64,000 nt of DNA. It comes from Halopiger xanaduensis SH-6 (GTDB lineage: Archaea > Halobacteriota > Halobacteria > Halobacteriales > Natrialbaceae). The notes beneath the pieces were generated by a model that made no database searches, was not told where the DNA came from, and saw only the letters and a list, made by a program, of their open reading frames with translations. Each line of letters begins with the position of its first letter. Position 1 is the first letter of the stretch. Both the position numbers and the translations under genes were made by a program. The stretch spans positions 186,001-250,000 of the forward strand of contig NC_015666.1 of NCBI RefSeq assembly GCF_000217715.1. Reading direction: 5' to 3'. This document shows positions 8,549 to 16,938 of the stretch, in pieces.

Positions 8549-9130
8549 TCAGTCGCTGATAAACTTGTTGTCGCGCCAGTTGACGCCCGTCTCGCCGGAG
8601 CCGTGATCGCGCGGCCCTTCGACGACTTCGATGTTGGCCGGGCGCGGCTCGCCGTCGACGATCCGGGTCGCCTGCAGTTCGCCGTCGCGCTCCGAGATGG
8701 CCGTCAGCGTGCCCTTCTCGGCGGCTTCGGCGATCTCGCAGAGAACGAGGAACATCTCGTACTGCAGCAGGGAGTTCTGCAGCACCGTCTCGCGGTCGCC
8801 CTTGAACGCCGCGAACTCGACGAGTTCGGACTCGATCTCCTCCTCTTCCTCCTCGTCCCAGCTAAAGGACTGGCGGCGCTCGTCGGGATCCTCCTCGTAG
8901 ACGCGGTTTTCGGTGACGCTGGCCTTGAGCTGGGCCGTCGGCGTGTACTTGCTGACCGATTGGTCCTCCGCGACGGCTTTGAGAATGAGCGTGTTGTTCC
9001 GCCGGGTGAGTTCCACGTCGTCGATGCCGTCCGGGTATTTCGCCTCCTCGAGGTGGTCTCGCAGGTCTTCGAGGGGCAGTTCGAGCGTCGAGTGCAACCG
9101 ATAAACGTGTCTGGATTCCTCTGTTGACAT
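8549..9130 (-). CDS. Conserved haloarchaeal protein, unknown
   Basis: This is a soluble, strongly acidic protein of 193 residues. An N-terminal alpha/beta part (VYRLHSTLELPLEDLRDHLEEAKYP) is followed by a run of six glutamates near residue 95. A helical segment (LQNSLLQYEMFLVLCEIAEAAEKG) and a polar tail ending NWRDNKFISD complete it. I know it as a widely conserved haloarchaeal hypothetical but cannot name a function. The start at MSTEESRHVY is the only ATG consistent with the conserved N-terminus. The transcript may have a leader of tens of bases, since the best TATA-like sequence on the minus strand (GCATTTAATAG) lies near 9201-9211. Confidence 0.75.
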   Translation of the reverse strand: MSTEESRHVYRLHSTLELPLEDLRDHLEEAKYPDGIDDVELTRRNNTLILKAVAEDQSVSKYTPTAQLKASVTENRVYEEDPDERRQSFSWDEEEEEEIESELVEFAAFKGDRETVLQNSLLQYEMFLVLCEIAEAAEKGTLTAISERDGELQATRIVDGEPRPANIEVVEGPRDHGSGETGVNWRDNKFISD

Positions 9131-9292
9131 AGTGGGACGTGTGGGTGTGGGGCGACGGTCGCTTGCTTCAGTGTACGGGTGCGTGACTTATATGATCTGC
9201 TATTAAATGCGTGTACCGCGTATCTGGATAAATTTAAGTCACAGGCACACCGGGTATTCCGAATAGAGCCGCCATATCGGACGTTTTGCCTC

Positions 9293-9321
9293 GTTTCGTC
9301 TCCGCAGGGCGGAAACGAAAC
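9293..9321 (-). terminator. Hairpin terminator after glutaredoxin gene
   Basis: Two 13-base arms (9293-9305 and 9309-9321) pair with one mismatch around a three-base loop AGG. The hairpin lies 31-59 nt beyond the glutaredoxin stop. There is no strong T-run, so it may act in RNA processing or stability instead. Confidence 0.5.
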
Positions 9322-9351
9322 CTGAACGGGCCGAAATACGATTCGACCGTG

Positions 9352-9696
9352 TTAGGCTGCGTTAAGCGTCTCTGCAAGCTCGCCGCGCTCCTCGAGTTCC
9401 TCGAGGATGTCCGAGCCGCCCACGAACTCGCCGTCGACGAACGTCTGCGGGATCGTCTCCCAGTCGCTGTGCTCCGAGAGCGCCTGCCGGTACTCGTCGA
9501 GCGACTCGAGGACGTCGACCGTCTCGTACTCGTCGCGGTGGTGATCGATCAGGCCGAGCGCCTTGCGGGAGTAGCCGCACTGAGGCATGAGCTCGGTCCC
9601 CTTCATGAAGAGGACGACCTCGTTTTCCTCGATGGTTTCCTCGACGCGCTCGGTTACCTCCTCCTGATCGAGTCCCTGGTTCGGTGGAAAGTCCAT
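9352..9696 (-). CDS. Monothiol glutaredoxin
   Basis: This 114-residue protein is a monothiol glutaredoxin of the CGFS type. It has VVLFMKGTELMPQCGYSRKAL with a single active-site cysteine (C40, motif CGYS), the cis-proline region ETIPQTFVDGEFVGGSDILEEL, and an acidic N-terminal helix of about 25 residues. Proteins of this class bind or transfer [2Fe-2S] clusters rather than reduce disulfides. In haloarchaea the low-molecular-weight thiol would be gamma-glutamylcysteine rather than glutathione (a gshA gene lies at 29157-30245). The gene stands alone, with a hairpin downstream at 9293-9321. Confidence 0.9.
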   Translation of the reverse strand: MDFPPNQGLDQEEVTERVEETIEENEVVLFMKGTELMPQCGYSRKALGLIDHHRDEYETVDVLESLDEYRQALSEHSDWETIPQTFVDGEFVGGSDILEELEERGELAETLNAA

Positions 9697-9790
9697 ATTC
9701 GTCGTATGGCGGCGCGGAGGGATAGACCTTGCGTCGGTCCACGGTACTGTCCGGAACCCGCTCGGCGGCTCGAGCGATCGAGCAGCCCGC

Positions 9791-10420
9791 TCAGTCCTCG
9801 AGTTGCGCGAGAAACACCGTCCACGAAGCCTCTTCGTCGGCGAGTTCGTCGCCGACCAGTCGCTCGTCGCGGACGGTAAATCCGGCGGCCCGGAGTTGCT
9901 CGCGCGTCGCGTCCGCGCCGGCGATGTACCACTGCATCTCGACGCCGGTCTCGAGCCAGTCCGAATTCGCGCCCTGCCAGTCGGCCGTCCCTTCGGTCAG
10001 CAAGGCCAGCCCGCCCGGACGCAGGACGCGCGCGAACTCGTCGACGACCGCCCGATGCTGCGTCTCGGGGACGTGAATCAGCGAGTGAAAGGCGGTCACG
10101 GCGTCGAACGCACTGTCGGCGACGGGGAGCGACGTGATATCGCCTTGCGCGAGGGCGACGTTCGGAGCGGCCTCGCTCGCGAACCGTAGCTGCTGGCGCG
10201 AGAAGTCGACGCCGGTCGCCTCGACCGCGGGATCGTCGTCCAGCCGGCGCAGTACCGGGTCGCCCTGGCCGCAGCCGGCATCGAGCACCTGCGCGCCTGA
10301 CGGCAACCGCTCTCGCAGTCGCTCGAGCATCCGCCACTCGCCGCCGTCGGGATCGCGCTGCGCGGCGTACGTTTCCGCCAGCCCGTCGTATCCCCGGCGG
10401 ACGGCGTCTTTGTCGACCAT
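9791..10420 (-). CDS. Class I SAM-dependent methyltransferase
   Basis: This 209-residue protein has the Rossmann methyltransferase core of the UbiE/Methyltransf_11 type. Motif I is VLDAGCGQGDPVLRRL (about residue 45), followed by an acidic loop ATGVDFS, motif II AQGDITSLPVADSAFDAVTAFHSLIHV and motif III VLRPGGLALLTEG. The substrate is unknown. The N-terminal YDGLAETYAAQRDPD is usual for this group. A TATA-like CCTAACAG about 30 nt upstream of the ATG supports the start. It sits next to a small membrane protein gene on the same strand but is not obviously in an operon. Confidence 0.88.
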   Translation of the reverse strand: MVDKDAVRRGYDGLAETYAAQRDPDGGEWRMLERLRERLPSGAQVLDAGCGQGDPVLRRLDDDPAVEATGVDFSRQQLRFASEAAPNVALAQGDITSLPVADSAFDAVTAFHSLIHVPETQHRAVVDEFARVLRPGGLALLTEGTADWQGANSDWLETGVEMQWYIAGADATREQLRAAGFTVRDERLVGDELADEEASWTVFLAQLED

Positions 10421-10491
10421 ACGACACGTATCGGGAACGTTTCTGTTAGGTATTCCTACAGCGTGTCATCCCATCGCATTGGAGGCGATGA

Positions 10492-10737
10492 CTACGAGCG
10501 GAGCCACCGGTACAGGCCGAGCAGACCGACGACGGCGAGGATAACCCACACCGCGACGATGACAGCTGTGAAAACCACCGCGCCGTACGCCCGACCCGGC
10601 ACGCTCGGATCGAGGCCCTCGAGGAGACCGAGCCGCTCGGCAGCGGTGAACGCGAGGACGACGACGCACAACCAGATCGCTCGATTGCGGACGTACGCCG
10701 CGCTGAACAGGTAGTCTCGGTAATCGTTGGAATCCAT
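10492..10737 (-). CDS. Small two-helix membrane protein
   Basis: This 81-residue protein starts MDSNDYRDYLFSAAYVRNR and has two transmembrane helices (about residues 20-38 and 50-75). The C-terminus is basic (GLYRWLRS). An in-frame ATG at 10776 would add 13 residues of low-complexity sequence, and I prefer 10737. No family is recognised. Confidence 0.65.
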   Translation of the reverse strand: MDSNDYRDYLFSAAYVRNRAIWLCVVVLAFTAAERLGLLEGLDPSVPGRAYGAVVFTAVIVAVWVILAVVGLLGLYRWLRS

Positions 10738-10809
10738 CGTCCTCGAGCCGGTTCGAGGATCGCGGGGTAGCGACAAAAATCGATCGTCGAACGCGGCGCT
10801 ATCGTCGGC

Positions 10810-11607
10810 TCAGTCGGCCGCCGGCGGCGCCGTCAGCACGTCCAGCTTTTCGGCGGCGTAGCCGAAGACGTCGCGGTAGCCGTTCGACGACATGAGCACC
10901 GGGTAGAACGACTCGTCGGCGACCTGCTCGTCGCCGTCGGCCGCCGCGAACGACTCCCCGGCCTCGACCTCGGCGAAGTTGTCGACGAACACCTCGTAGG
11001 TGTCGGCCTCCTGCTTGCGGATGACGTCGGTGAGTCGGTAGACGGGCAGGTCGTTGTACATCGTATCGCCGGGCAGCGCACCGACGGCGGTGAGGAACGC
11101 GCGGGTCAACCGGTCGGCGTTCTGCGCGGCCGTCTCCGACCCCTGCATGCCACACTCGACCTCGACGGTGTCGATCTCGGAGAAGAGCCGTCCCTCCGCG
11201 AAGTTGCTCGTCTCGACCATCGCCGTCACCGGCAGCTGGGGCACGATCTCCTCGGCCGTCTCGTTGACCCCGTTGACGATCGCGAACGGTTCGGCGTGGC
11301 TCTGGGTAGAGTGCATCGAGAAGGTGAGACAACCCTCGAGTTCCTCGACGAGCCGGTGTGCGAGCTGTCCTTCGTGGGTCTTCGCGTCCGGGTCGCCCGG
11401 GAACGCGCGGTTGAGATCCTCGTCGACGAACCGCACCTGCCGCTCCAACGCCTTCTCGTTGGCGACGATGAGCTTGACGGGCCGTTCGACGGTCGGGCGC
11501 TCGTCGAGCAGCCGTTCGACCGCGCGGACGCCGCAGGGTTCGTCCCCGTGGATGCCCGCGACGACTGCGACCTCCGGCGTTCCCGACCCGATCTGTGCAA
11601 CTTTCAT
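10810..11607 (-). CDS. Succinylglutamate desuccinylase/aspartoacylase family
   Basis: This 265-residue protein is an M14-like zinc-dependent deacylase of the AstE/AspA group. GIHGDEPCGVRAVERLL carries the first zinc histidine and glutamate, LNRAFPGD is the family's second block, and FSMHSTQSHAEPF supplies the third zinc ligand. VECGMQGSE is typical of the C-terminal part. These enzymes remove acyl groups from N-acyl amino acids or related amides; the natural substrate here is not evident. Length is normal for the archaeal form. The gene is monocistronic, and the start MKVAQIGSGTPEV is the natural N-terminal strand. Confidence 0.87.
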   Translation of the reverse strand: MKVAQIGSGTPEVAVVAGIHGDEPCGVRAVERLLDERPTVERPVKLIVANEKALERQVRFVDEDLNRAFPGDPDAKTHEGQLAHRLVEELEGCLTFSMHSTQSHAEPFAIVNGVNETAEEIVPQLPVTAMVETSNFAEGRLFSEIDTVEVECGMQGSETAAQNADRLTRAFLTAVGALPGDTMYNDLPVYRLTDVIRKQEADTYEVFVDNFAEVEAGESFAAADGDEQVADESFYPVLMSSNGYRDVFGYAAEKLDVLTAPPAAD

Positions 11608-11748
11608 TACCCGTTAGTTGGGCTACGCGGACAAAGGCCGTTCGGTCTCTCACAATACTGGTTGGTTGCGCGGCTGTCACGATCGGGTGCGACCGCGGTA
11701 CCCTCCCGCACACGACCCGGCCGCACGGCCGCCGCCCAGGAGAACCTG

Positions 11749-12240
11749 TCACTCCTCGAGAGCCTCGATGTACTCGTAGTCGATCGCCCGCGCGGTCGGG
11801 CGCTCGCCGTCGATCGGAATCCGCCAGCCGTCGAGAACGGCAGGGTCCTCGAGGGCGTTGGTCAGCGTCGTCCGGACCTCGAGGACGTCGACGCCGTAGT
11901 AGTCGGTCGGGACGCCCTGGAAGTACTGGAGGGCGGTTCCAAACAGCGAGCGCATGCCGTCGTCGTTCTCGAAGTCCACGTGCTTGTACGCGCCCGCGGC
12001 GACCTGGACCATGCCGTGGAGGAAGGCGCTCTCCTCGCTGCCGCGGCCGTAGTTGTACCACTCGAGTTCGAAGCAGTCGTGGCTCTCGTGGTAGGCGCCG
12101 TCGTTGAACAGGCGGACGCCGTGGACCGTCGCCTCCCGCAGGGTCGCGTGCTCCCAGCGGCCCGCGGACTCGAGCCAGCCGGTCGGCGCCGTGCCGTCGG
12201 GCGGCGCCGCGACGGTGGGATCGCTGGTGTGATCGCTCAT
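11749..12240 (-). CDS. DUF309 domain protein
   Basis: This 163-residue protein carries the DUF309 signature [39 protein letters not shown], with the conserved His and Glu residues of a helical bundle. The family is common in haloarchaea and cyanobacteria and has no established function; conserved acidic and His residues suggest metal binding (inference). A TATA-like AGTATACC about 32 nt upstream supports the ATG. The gene is divergent from the zinc-ribbon gene at 12378. Confidence 0.85.
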   Translation of the reverse strand: MSDHTSDPTVAAPPDGTAPTGWLESAGRWEHATLREATVHGVRLFNDGAYHESHDCFELEWYNYGRGSEESAFLHGMVQVAAGAYKHVDFENDDGMRSLFGTALQYFQGVPTDYYGVDVLEVRTTLTNALEDPAVLDGWRIPIDGERPTARAIDYEYIEALEE

Positions 12241-12347
12241 GGGGTACCGTTCGTGCGTGCGACGGGTATACTGTTCGGCGCGTCTGGGGGTCTCCGTCGG
12301 TGCGACTCTCGGCGTACGTAAAGCCTGTCCACGAGAAGGCCGACGTT

Positions 12348-12363
12348 TATTTCGATCGAAATA
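12348..12363 (+). promoter_or_regulatory. 16-bp perfect palindrome over TATA box
   Basis: TATTTCGATCGAAATA is perfectly self-complementary. It overlaps the TATA-like GTTTATTT (12345-12352) placed about 28 nt before the ATG at 12378. A dimeric repressor bound here would block TATA-binding protein. Confidence 0.6.
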
Positions 12364-12377
12364 GTAACCTCGAGTGA

Positions 12378-12560
12378 ATGAATCACCCCTACGGGCGGTG
12401 TCCGAACTGCGGGGAACGCCTCTACGAGCACATCGAGGGCGGCTACCGCTGTCCGAACTGCGAGACCCAGTACGGGGCCGACGACCTCGACTTCGATCTC
12501 GAGTCCGAGGTAGAGTCGGAGTCCGAACCGGACCTCGAGCCCGAAGAATCGACGGCCTGA
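12378..12560 (+). CDS. Small double-CxxC zinc ribbon protein
   Basis: This 60-residue protein has two CPNC knuckles, [12 protein letters not shown] and [12 protein letters not shown], 19 residues apart, which form a classical zinc ribbon. A highly acidic tail of alternating Asp/Glu/Ser follows. It is probably cytoplasmic and could bind nucleic acid or protein. The promoter has a perfect 16-bp palindrome over the TATA box and the transcript is leaderless, so a dedicated dimeric regulator is likely. It lies just upstream of tRNA-Leu. Small zinc-ribbon proteins are abundant in haloarchaea and mostly uncharacterised. Confidence 0.8.
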   Translation: MNHPYGRCPNCGERLYEHIEGGYRCPNCETQYGADDLDFDLESEVESESEPDLEPEESTA

Positions 12561-12653
12561 TCCGTCGGAGCGGCAGGCAGCGTTCGTGCGCTCGAGTCGC
12601 CGCACGAGAAATCGCAGACTATTCAAACGACACCGTCGTACGAACGACCGCGT

Positions 12654-12736
12654 GCGAGGGTAGCCAAGCGGTCAACGGCGGCGGACTCAAGATCCGCTCC
12701 CGTAGGGGTTCGTGGGTTCGATTCCCTCCCCTCGCA
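12654..12736 (+). tRNA. tRNA-Leu (CAA)
   Basis: The acceptor strands GCGAGGG (12654-12660) and CCCTCGC (12729-12735) pair, followed by discriminator A at 12736; CCA is not encoded, as usual in haloarchaea. The anticodon stem GCGGA/TCCGC encloses CTCAAGA, giving anticodon CAA. A long variable arm (TCCCGTAGGGG region) marks it as a leucine tRNA. The T loop is TTCGATT. The T stem (GTGGG/CCCTC) has one apparent U-U mismatch at its second pair. A T-rich, TTCAAA-like box lies about 29 nt upstream. Confidence 0.93.
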
Positions 12737-12769
12737 CTGCAACAGTGCGGCAAGACGGAGCGTCTTGCC
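12734..12769 (+). other. Two abutting hairpins after tRNA-Leu
   Basis: GCACTG-CAA-CAGTGC (12734-12748) is followed without a gap by GGCAAGACG-GAG-CGTCTTGCC (12749-12769). Both stems are perfect with three-base loops, and the first overlaps the tRNA's last bases. The tRNA's terminal octamer CCCTCGCA recurs at 12768-12775. They may terminate or guide 3' processing of the tRNA precursor. Confidence 0.5.
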
Positions 12770-12856
12770 CTCGCAAAGCTTCTCCGGGACGATGCGTCGG
12801 TAGCGACAGCGTCGGCCGTACCCGAGCGTGCACAACCGCCGCCCGTGACGACAAAA

Positions 12857-12909
12857 CACTTATACGATTGCTGAGAACTGAGGGACCGACTCGAGCCTCG
12901 AGCGGTCCC
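12857..12909 (+). promoter_or_regulatory. Promoter and long inverted repeat before HTTM gene
   Basis: A TATA-like ACTTATACG (12857-12865) is followed by an inverted repeat with outer arms GGGACCG (12882-12888) and CGGTCCC (12903-12909) and inner CTCGAG copies that pair with each other. The predicted transcript start (near 12888) lies inside it. It could be an operator or a 5' RNA hairpin. Confidence 0.45.
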
Positions 12910-12912
12910 CCG

Positions 12913-14481
12913 ATGACTCCCTCCCGATCCGACGCGTCGACGGCAGGCAGCCGAGCGGCGATAGTTGCACGGCTCCGATCCGCCGTCGCACCGCGGCTCG
13001 GGATCGATCCGCGTGCGCTCGCCGCCTTTCGGATTGCGCTGGGACTGATACTCCTCGGCGATCTCCTGTTCCTTCGGGTGCCGGGACTGCACGCGTTCTA
13101 CACCGACGCCGGGACGTTCCCGCGGTCGGCGCTGGCGGAACTCTACCCGACGTTCGAGGCGCTTTCGCTGCACGCGCTGTCGGGTTCGGCCTGGGCGCAG
13201 GGGCTATTATTCCTAATCGCCGGCGTCTTCGCCGGCCTGTTGCTCGTCGGCTACCGGACGACGCTGGCGACGCTCGCATCCGCGCTCCTGCTCGCGTCCA
13301 TGCAGGCCCGGAACCCCTACGTCCTCAACGGGGGCGACACGATCTTGCTGTCCCTGCTGGTCCTCGGACTCTTCCTGCCACTGGGCGCTCGGTGGTCGAT
13401 CGATGCGCGGCGGCGCGGACGCTGCGCCGATCGTGACACCGCTGCCGACACTCCAGCGACCGTCGACGACCGCGTCCTCTCGGTCGCAACCGCGACCATC
13501 CTCGTCCACTTCGTAACCATCTACGCCGTCAACGGCGTGCTCAAGACCCGCAGCGAGACGTGGATGAACGGCACCGCCGTCGCGCAGATCTTCCACCTCG
13601 AGCAGTTCATCGTGGGGCTCGGCCCCTACCTCGCGGAGCAGACGCCGCTGCTCGTCGCGGCCAACTGGTCGTGGTCGGCGCTGCTCACCGCGGCCCCGCT
13701 GCTACTCGTTTGCCGCGACCGCCTGCGGTTCGCGCTGGCGGGCGCGTTCGTCGGCGCGCAGTTGGGGCTGGCCGCGACGATGCGCCTCGGCGCCTTCCCG
13801 TTCGTCATGGTCGCCGCGCTGTTGCTCTTCTTCCCGCCGCGCGTCTGGGATCGCCTCGAGGCGGCGCTCGAGCGCACCGGACTCGAGCGGCGGCTCGAAT
13901 CGGCGACGGATCGAACCGTAGCTACTGACGGCGGGCGGCGGTTGCCGTCGCTTCCGTCGATTACGATTCCGCCGACCGTGCGTCGCGTCACGCGAGTCGC
14001 CGGGAACGTCGTCCTGATCTGCTTCCTCGTCGGACTGATCGCGTGGCAGGCCGCGGGGCTGGGGGTCGCCGAGATGCCCGAAGAGGTCGTCGAGGACGAC
14101 GTCGAAGACGTCAGCTGGGCGTTTTTCGCGCCGGAGCCGATCAGCGGCACCTGGTGGTACGCGTGGGAAGCCGACCTCGAGTCCGGCGAAACGATCGACA
14201 CGCTCCGGGACGAGTCGGGCGCGATCGATCGGCCGCCGGACGCCGCCGACAGGTACCCGTCGACGCTCTGGATGCGGTACGGGCTGGATCTGCGGAGCGC
14301 GGACGAGAGCGAGTACGAACCCCTGGCCGACTACCTCTGCGACCGCGTCGCCGCCGAGCACGAAACGGGACCGGATACCGACCTCGAGTCGGTGACCGTC
14401 TACACCGTCGAGCAGCCGGTCGGTCCCTCGGGTCCGGTCGGTGATCTCGAGGTTGACCGGCGGATCGAATACGGGTGTTGA
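12913..14481 (+). CDS. HTTM-domain membrane protein
   Basis: This 522-residue polytopic membrane protein carries the HTTM domain, related to the membrane part of vitamin-K-dependent gamma-carboxylase. RIALGLILLGDLLFLRVPGLHAFYTDAGTFPR near residue 40, followed by helices containing NPYVLNGGDTILLSLLVLGLFLPLGARWSID, is diagnostic. About nine or ten helices are visible. The extracytoplasmic C-terminal part of about 130 residues contains FFAPEPISGTWWYAWEADLESGE. Archaeal members have no proven reaction. The start follows TATA at 12857, giving a short leader; upstream in-frame codons read through the tRNA and cannot be coding. Confidence 0.85.
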   Translation: MTPSRSDASTAGSRAAIVARLRSAVAPRLGIDPRALAAFRIALGLILLGDLLFLRVPGLHAFYTDAGTFPRSALAELYPTFEALSLHALSGSAWAQGLLFLIAGVFAGLLLVGYRTTLATLASALLLASMQARNPYVLNGGDTILLSLLVLGLFLPLGARWSIDARRRGRCADRDTAADTPATVDDRVLSVATATILVHFVTIYAVNGVLKTRSETWMNGTAVAQIFHLEQFIVGLGPYLAEQTPLLVAANWSWSALLTAAPLLLVCRDRLRFALAGAFVGAQLGLAATMRLGAFPFVMVAALLLFFPPRVWDRLEAALERTGLERRLESATDRTVATDGGRRLPSLPSITIPPTVRRVTRVAGNVVLICFLVGLIAWQAAGLGVAEMPEEVVEDDVEDVSWAFFAPEPISGTWWYAWEADLESGETIDTLRDESGAIDRPPDAADRYPSTLWMRYGLDLRSADESEYEPLADYLCDRVAAEHETGPDTDLESVTVYTVEQPVGPSGPVGDLEVDRRIEYGC

Positions 14482-14560
14482 GTACCGGCCGCGGTGAGCG
14501 CCGCGGCACACACTGCCGAGAACCGCTACACCTTTTCGCGACGCGACACGACTGGGACCA

Positions 14561-15394
14561 ATGAGCGAACGCGATGACAACCGCGAGGTCGACGCCGAGT
14601 ACGAACCGGAGCGGCGGGCGAGCGTCGCGATCAGCGCCGCAGAAGCCGGCGCCGCGATCGCGGCCGACTCGTTCCGCGGCGATCTCGAGGTCGAACAGAA
14701 AGACGGGAAGACCGACGTCGTCACGCAGGTCGATCGGAACGCCCAGACGCGCGTCATCGAAGTCATCCGCGAGGCGTTTCCGGACGACCCGATCGTCGGC
14801 GAGGAGGAAGACGCGCTGAAGCAGGTTCCCGAGGCGGGACCGGCCTGGATCGTGGACCCGATCGACGGCACGAACAACTACGTCGACGGCATCCGCGCGT
14901 TCGGGACGGCCATCGCGGCGGTCGTCGACGGCGAGCCCGTCGCCGGGGCGACCGTCTGTCCCGCCCTCGAGGACACCTACCGCGTCGGTCCCAAGGGTGC
15001 CTTCCTGAACGGCGAGCCGCTGTCGGTCAGCGACTGTACCGACCCCGAACGGGCGCACGTCTGCCCGACGTTCTGGTGGGACTTCGACCAGCGCGACCAG
15101 TACGCCGCGGCGACGCGCGCGCTCGTCGACCGGTTCGGCGACGTGCGCCGCTTCGGCTGCGCCCAGCTCGAGCTCGGGATGGTCGCGTCGGGCGCGCTCG
15201 AGGGCGTCGTGACGAACCTGCGGGCCAATCCCTGGGACACCGTCGCCGGCGTCGCGCTGATCCGCGCGGCCGGCGGCACCGTCACCGACCTCGAGGGCGA
15301 GCGCTGGCGCCACGACAGCCGGGGCCTGGTCGCCTCGAACGGCGGCGTTCACGACGAGTTGCTCGAGGCGGCCCGCGAAATCGACGCCGCCTAG
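14561..15394 (+). CDS. Inositol monophosphatase family phosphatase
   Basis: This 277-residue cytoplasmic enzyme has the two-metal site of the inositol monophosphatase/fructose-1,6-bisphosphatase superfamily: GEEED (E81/E82), DPIDGTNNY (D99, D102) and NPWDTVAGVALIRAAGG near the C-terminus. In archaea such proteins act on inositol-1-phosphate, fructose-1,6-bisphosphate or related sugar phosphates; the sequence does not decide which. Spacing to a T-rich CCTTTTCGC box (about 27 nt) supports the ATG at 14561. DUF63 follows on the same strand after 81 nt with its own promoter. Confidence 0.9.
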   Translation: MSERDDNREVDAEYEPERRASVAISAAEAGAAIAADSFRGDLEVEQKDGKTDVVTQVDRNAQTRVIEVIREAFPDDPIVGEEEDALKQVPEAGPAWIVDPIDGTNNYVDGIRAFGTAIAAVVDGEPVAGATVCPALEDTYRVGPKGAFLNGEPLSVSDCTDPERAHVCPTFWWDFDQRDQYAAATRALVDRFGDVRRFGCAQLELGMVASGALEGVVTNLRANPWDTVAGVALIRAAGGTVTDLEGERWRHDSRGLVASNGGVHDELLEAAREIDAA

Positions 15395-15475
15395 ACCCTC
15401 GGAGAATCTTCCAGTACAGCGACCAGTGAATCGAGAACCGGAAACGGTAAGCGCCCGCCGTGTCGGATATCGGGT

Positions 15476-16603
15476 ATGTACGAGTCCATCGAGCGGTACG
15501 GGCCCGAGCGCGTCTGGGCCGCGGCCGTCGTCCTCTTGGTCGCGGGGATCGCGGCAGCGGCCACCGCGTTCCCCCGGCAGGTGTACGTCGAGTTCATCTG
15601 GCAGTACTACTGGGGTCCGGTGGTCGCCGACGCCCACAGCTGGAGCTGCGTCGCCTGGGCGGGCAGCGAGCAGATTCCGTGCTCGCAGGCCGGCCCGAAC
15701 GCCGGTCCGACGGCCTCGCCGGGCTACACCTTCGTCTCGTATGCGGGCTACATCCCGACGCTCATCCTCGGAGTCATCGGCGTCGTCTTCCTCATCAAAC
15801 GCCTCGAGATCGAGCGGTACCGTGCGGGCTTCTACGGGCTGTTCCCGTTCATGCTGTTCGGCGGCGCGCTGCGGGTCGTCGAGGACGCGAACGCGGCCGC
15901 CTACCGCGCCACGGGGACGCTCGCGATCGATCTCCCGTGGTCCGGCTTCATCATCAGCCCGCTCATCTACTTCACCGTCTTCGCCGTCACCGCCGTCGCG
16001 GTCGTCGTCTCGGTCTGGCTCGAGCGCAACGACTACGTGTCGGGCTACGAGTACCCGCTCTTTGCGGTCGGGACCGGGCTGCTCGCGCTGACGCTCGCCC
16101 ACCTCGGCTACACGGCGGCGACGGAGCCGTTCTCCCGGTTTTACCCGCTCCTGCTGGTGACGACGCTCGTCGGCGCGACCGCCGCGACGGCGCTTACGTG
16201 GGGCGCGATCCAGCGGTTCGCGCCCGGGATCAACCGCGGCACCGAGTACATGGGGATCGTGGTCATCTGGGCCCACGCGGTCGACGGCGTCGCGAACGTC
16301 ATCGGCCTCGACTGGGCGACCGCCTTCGGCCACTCGAGTAACCTCGTCCCCAAACACCCGATCAACGCGGCTATCGTCGACTGGACCGGATCGATCCTTC
16401 CGGCGAACGTCGTCGCCGTCACCGGCGAAGCGTGGCCGTTCCTGCTCGTGAAACTCGCGGCGGCGGTCGTCGTCGTCTGGATCTTCGACGAGACCGTCTT
16501 CGAGGACAGCCCGCGCTACGCGATCTTGCTGATGATCACCGTCGTCGCGGTCGGGCTCGGGCCCGGGACGCGAGACATGCTCCGGGCGACGTTCGGCGTC
16601 TAA
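15476..16603 (+). CDS. DUF63 family membrane protein
   Basis: This 375-residue archaeal membrane protein has about eight or nine helices. It fits DUF63 in the N-terminal [21 protein letters not shown], in [19 protein letters not shown] after the third helix, and in the histidine-bearing segments [21 protein letters not shown] and [22 protein letters not shown]. Its conserved polar residues within helices suggest an enzyme or transporter, but no role is established. The ATG is about 27 nt after the TATA-like ACGGTAAGC. Confidence 0.88.
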   Translation: MYESIERYGPERVWAAAVVLLVAGIAAAATAFPRQVYVEFIWQYYWGPVVADAHSWSCVAWAGSEQIPCSQAGPNAGPTASPGYTFVSYAGYIPTLILGVIGVVFLIKRLEIERYRAGFYGLFPFMLFGGALRVVEDANAAAYRATGTLAIDLPWSGFIISPLIYFTVFAVTAVAVVVSVWLERNDYVSGYEYPLFAVGTGLLALTLAHLGYTAATEPFSRFYPLLLVTTLVGATAATALTWGAIQRFAPGINRGTEYMGIVVIWAHAVDGVANVIGLDWATAFGHSSNLVPKHPINAAIVDWTGSILPANVVAVTGEAWPFLLVKLAAAVVVVWIFDETVFEDSPRYAILLMITVVAVGLGPGTRDMLRATFGV

Positions 16604-16833
16604 TCGTCGTCGCTGCGGCCCCGTTCTCCGACCAGTGACCGCGCCTCCGTCCGTCGACCCGCTGTAGCGTCGCAAAATTTGAAATGTTTGCGCGTTTCAC
16701 GAATACGGTCATTAGTCGTTAAACGAACGAATTAAGGGGTGCGTGGCGCTTCGATTTACTATGTTCATCAAAACTCGAGGAGTCGCGCCTATCGGTTTGG
16801 AACCGTCCCGTTTCGGCGTTCGAGTGTAAGCTA
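16604..16833. other. Intergenic and long leader of first permease-UspA gene
   Basis: No gene is visible. An AT-rich patch (16675-16745, including GAATTAAGG) may hold the promoter of the gene at 16935, leaving a long 5' leader. Confidence 0.4.
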
Positions 16834-16938
16834 ATGCCGACGGTCACCGTCGGGCGGGAGATGCGGAGACGCAAGACAGACATGGTGGGGATCACAACGT
16901 CGCGTTCGACCGCGGACGAATCGAGGAGGAAACGATGA
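16834..16938 (+). other. Possible upstream reading frame coupled to permease
   Basis: An ATG at 16834 opens a 34-codon frame (MPTVTVGREM ... ESRRKR) that ends TGA over the ATGA of the permease start at 16935. There is no clear ribosome binding site, so translation is uncertain. The second permease gene has a similar arrangement. Confidence 0.25.

Noticed and set aside
14141-16675. An 844-codon antisense frame over HTTM, IMPase and DUF63 genes
   Set aside because: It spans three well-supported genes and their gaps and is rich in Arg and Asp without recognisable domains.
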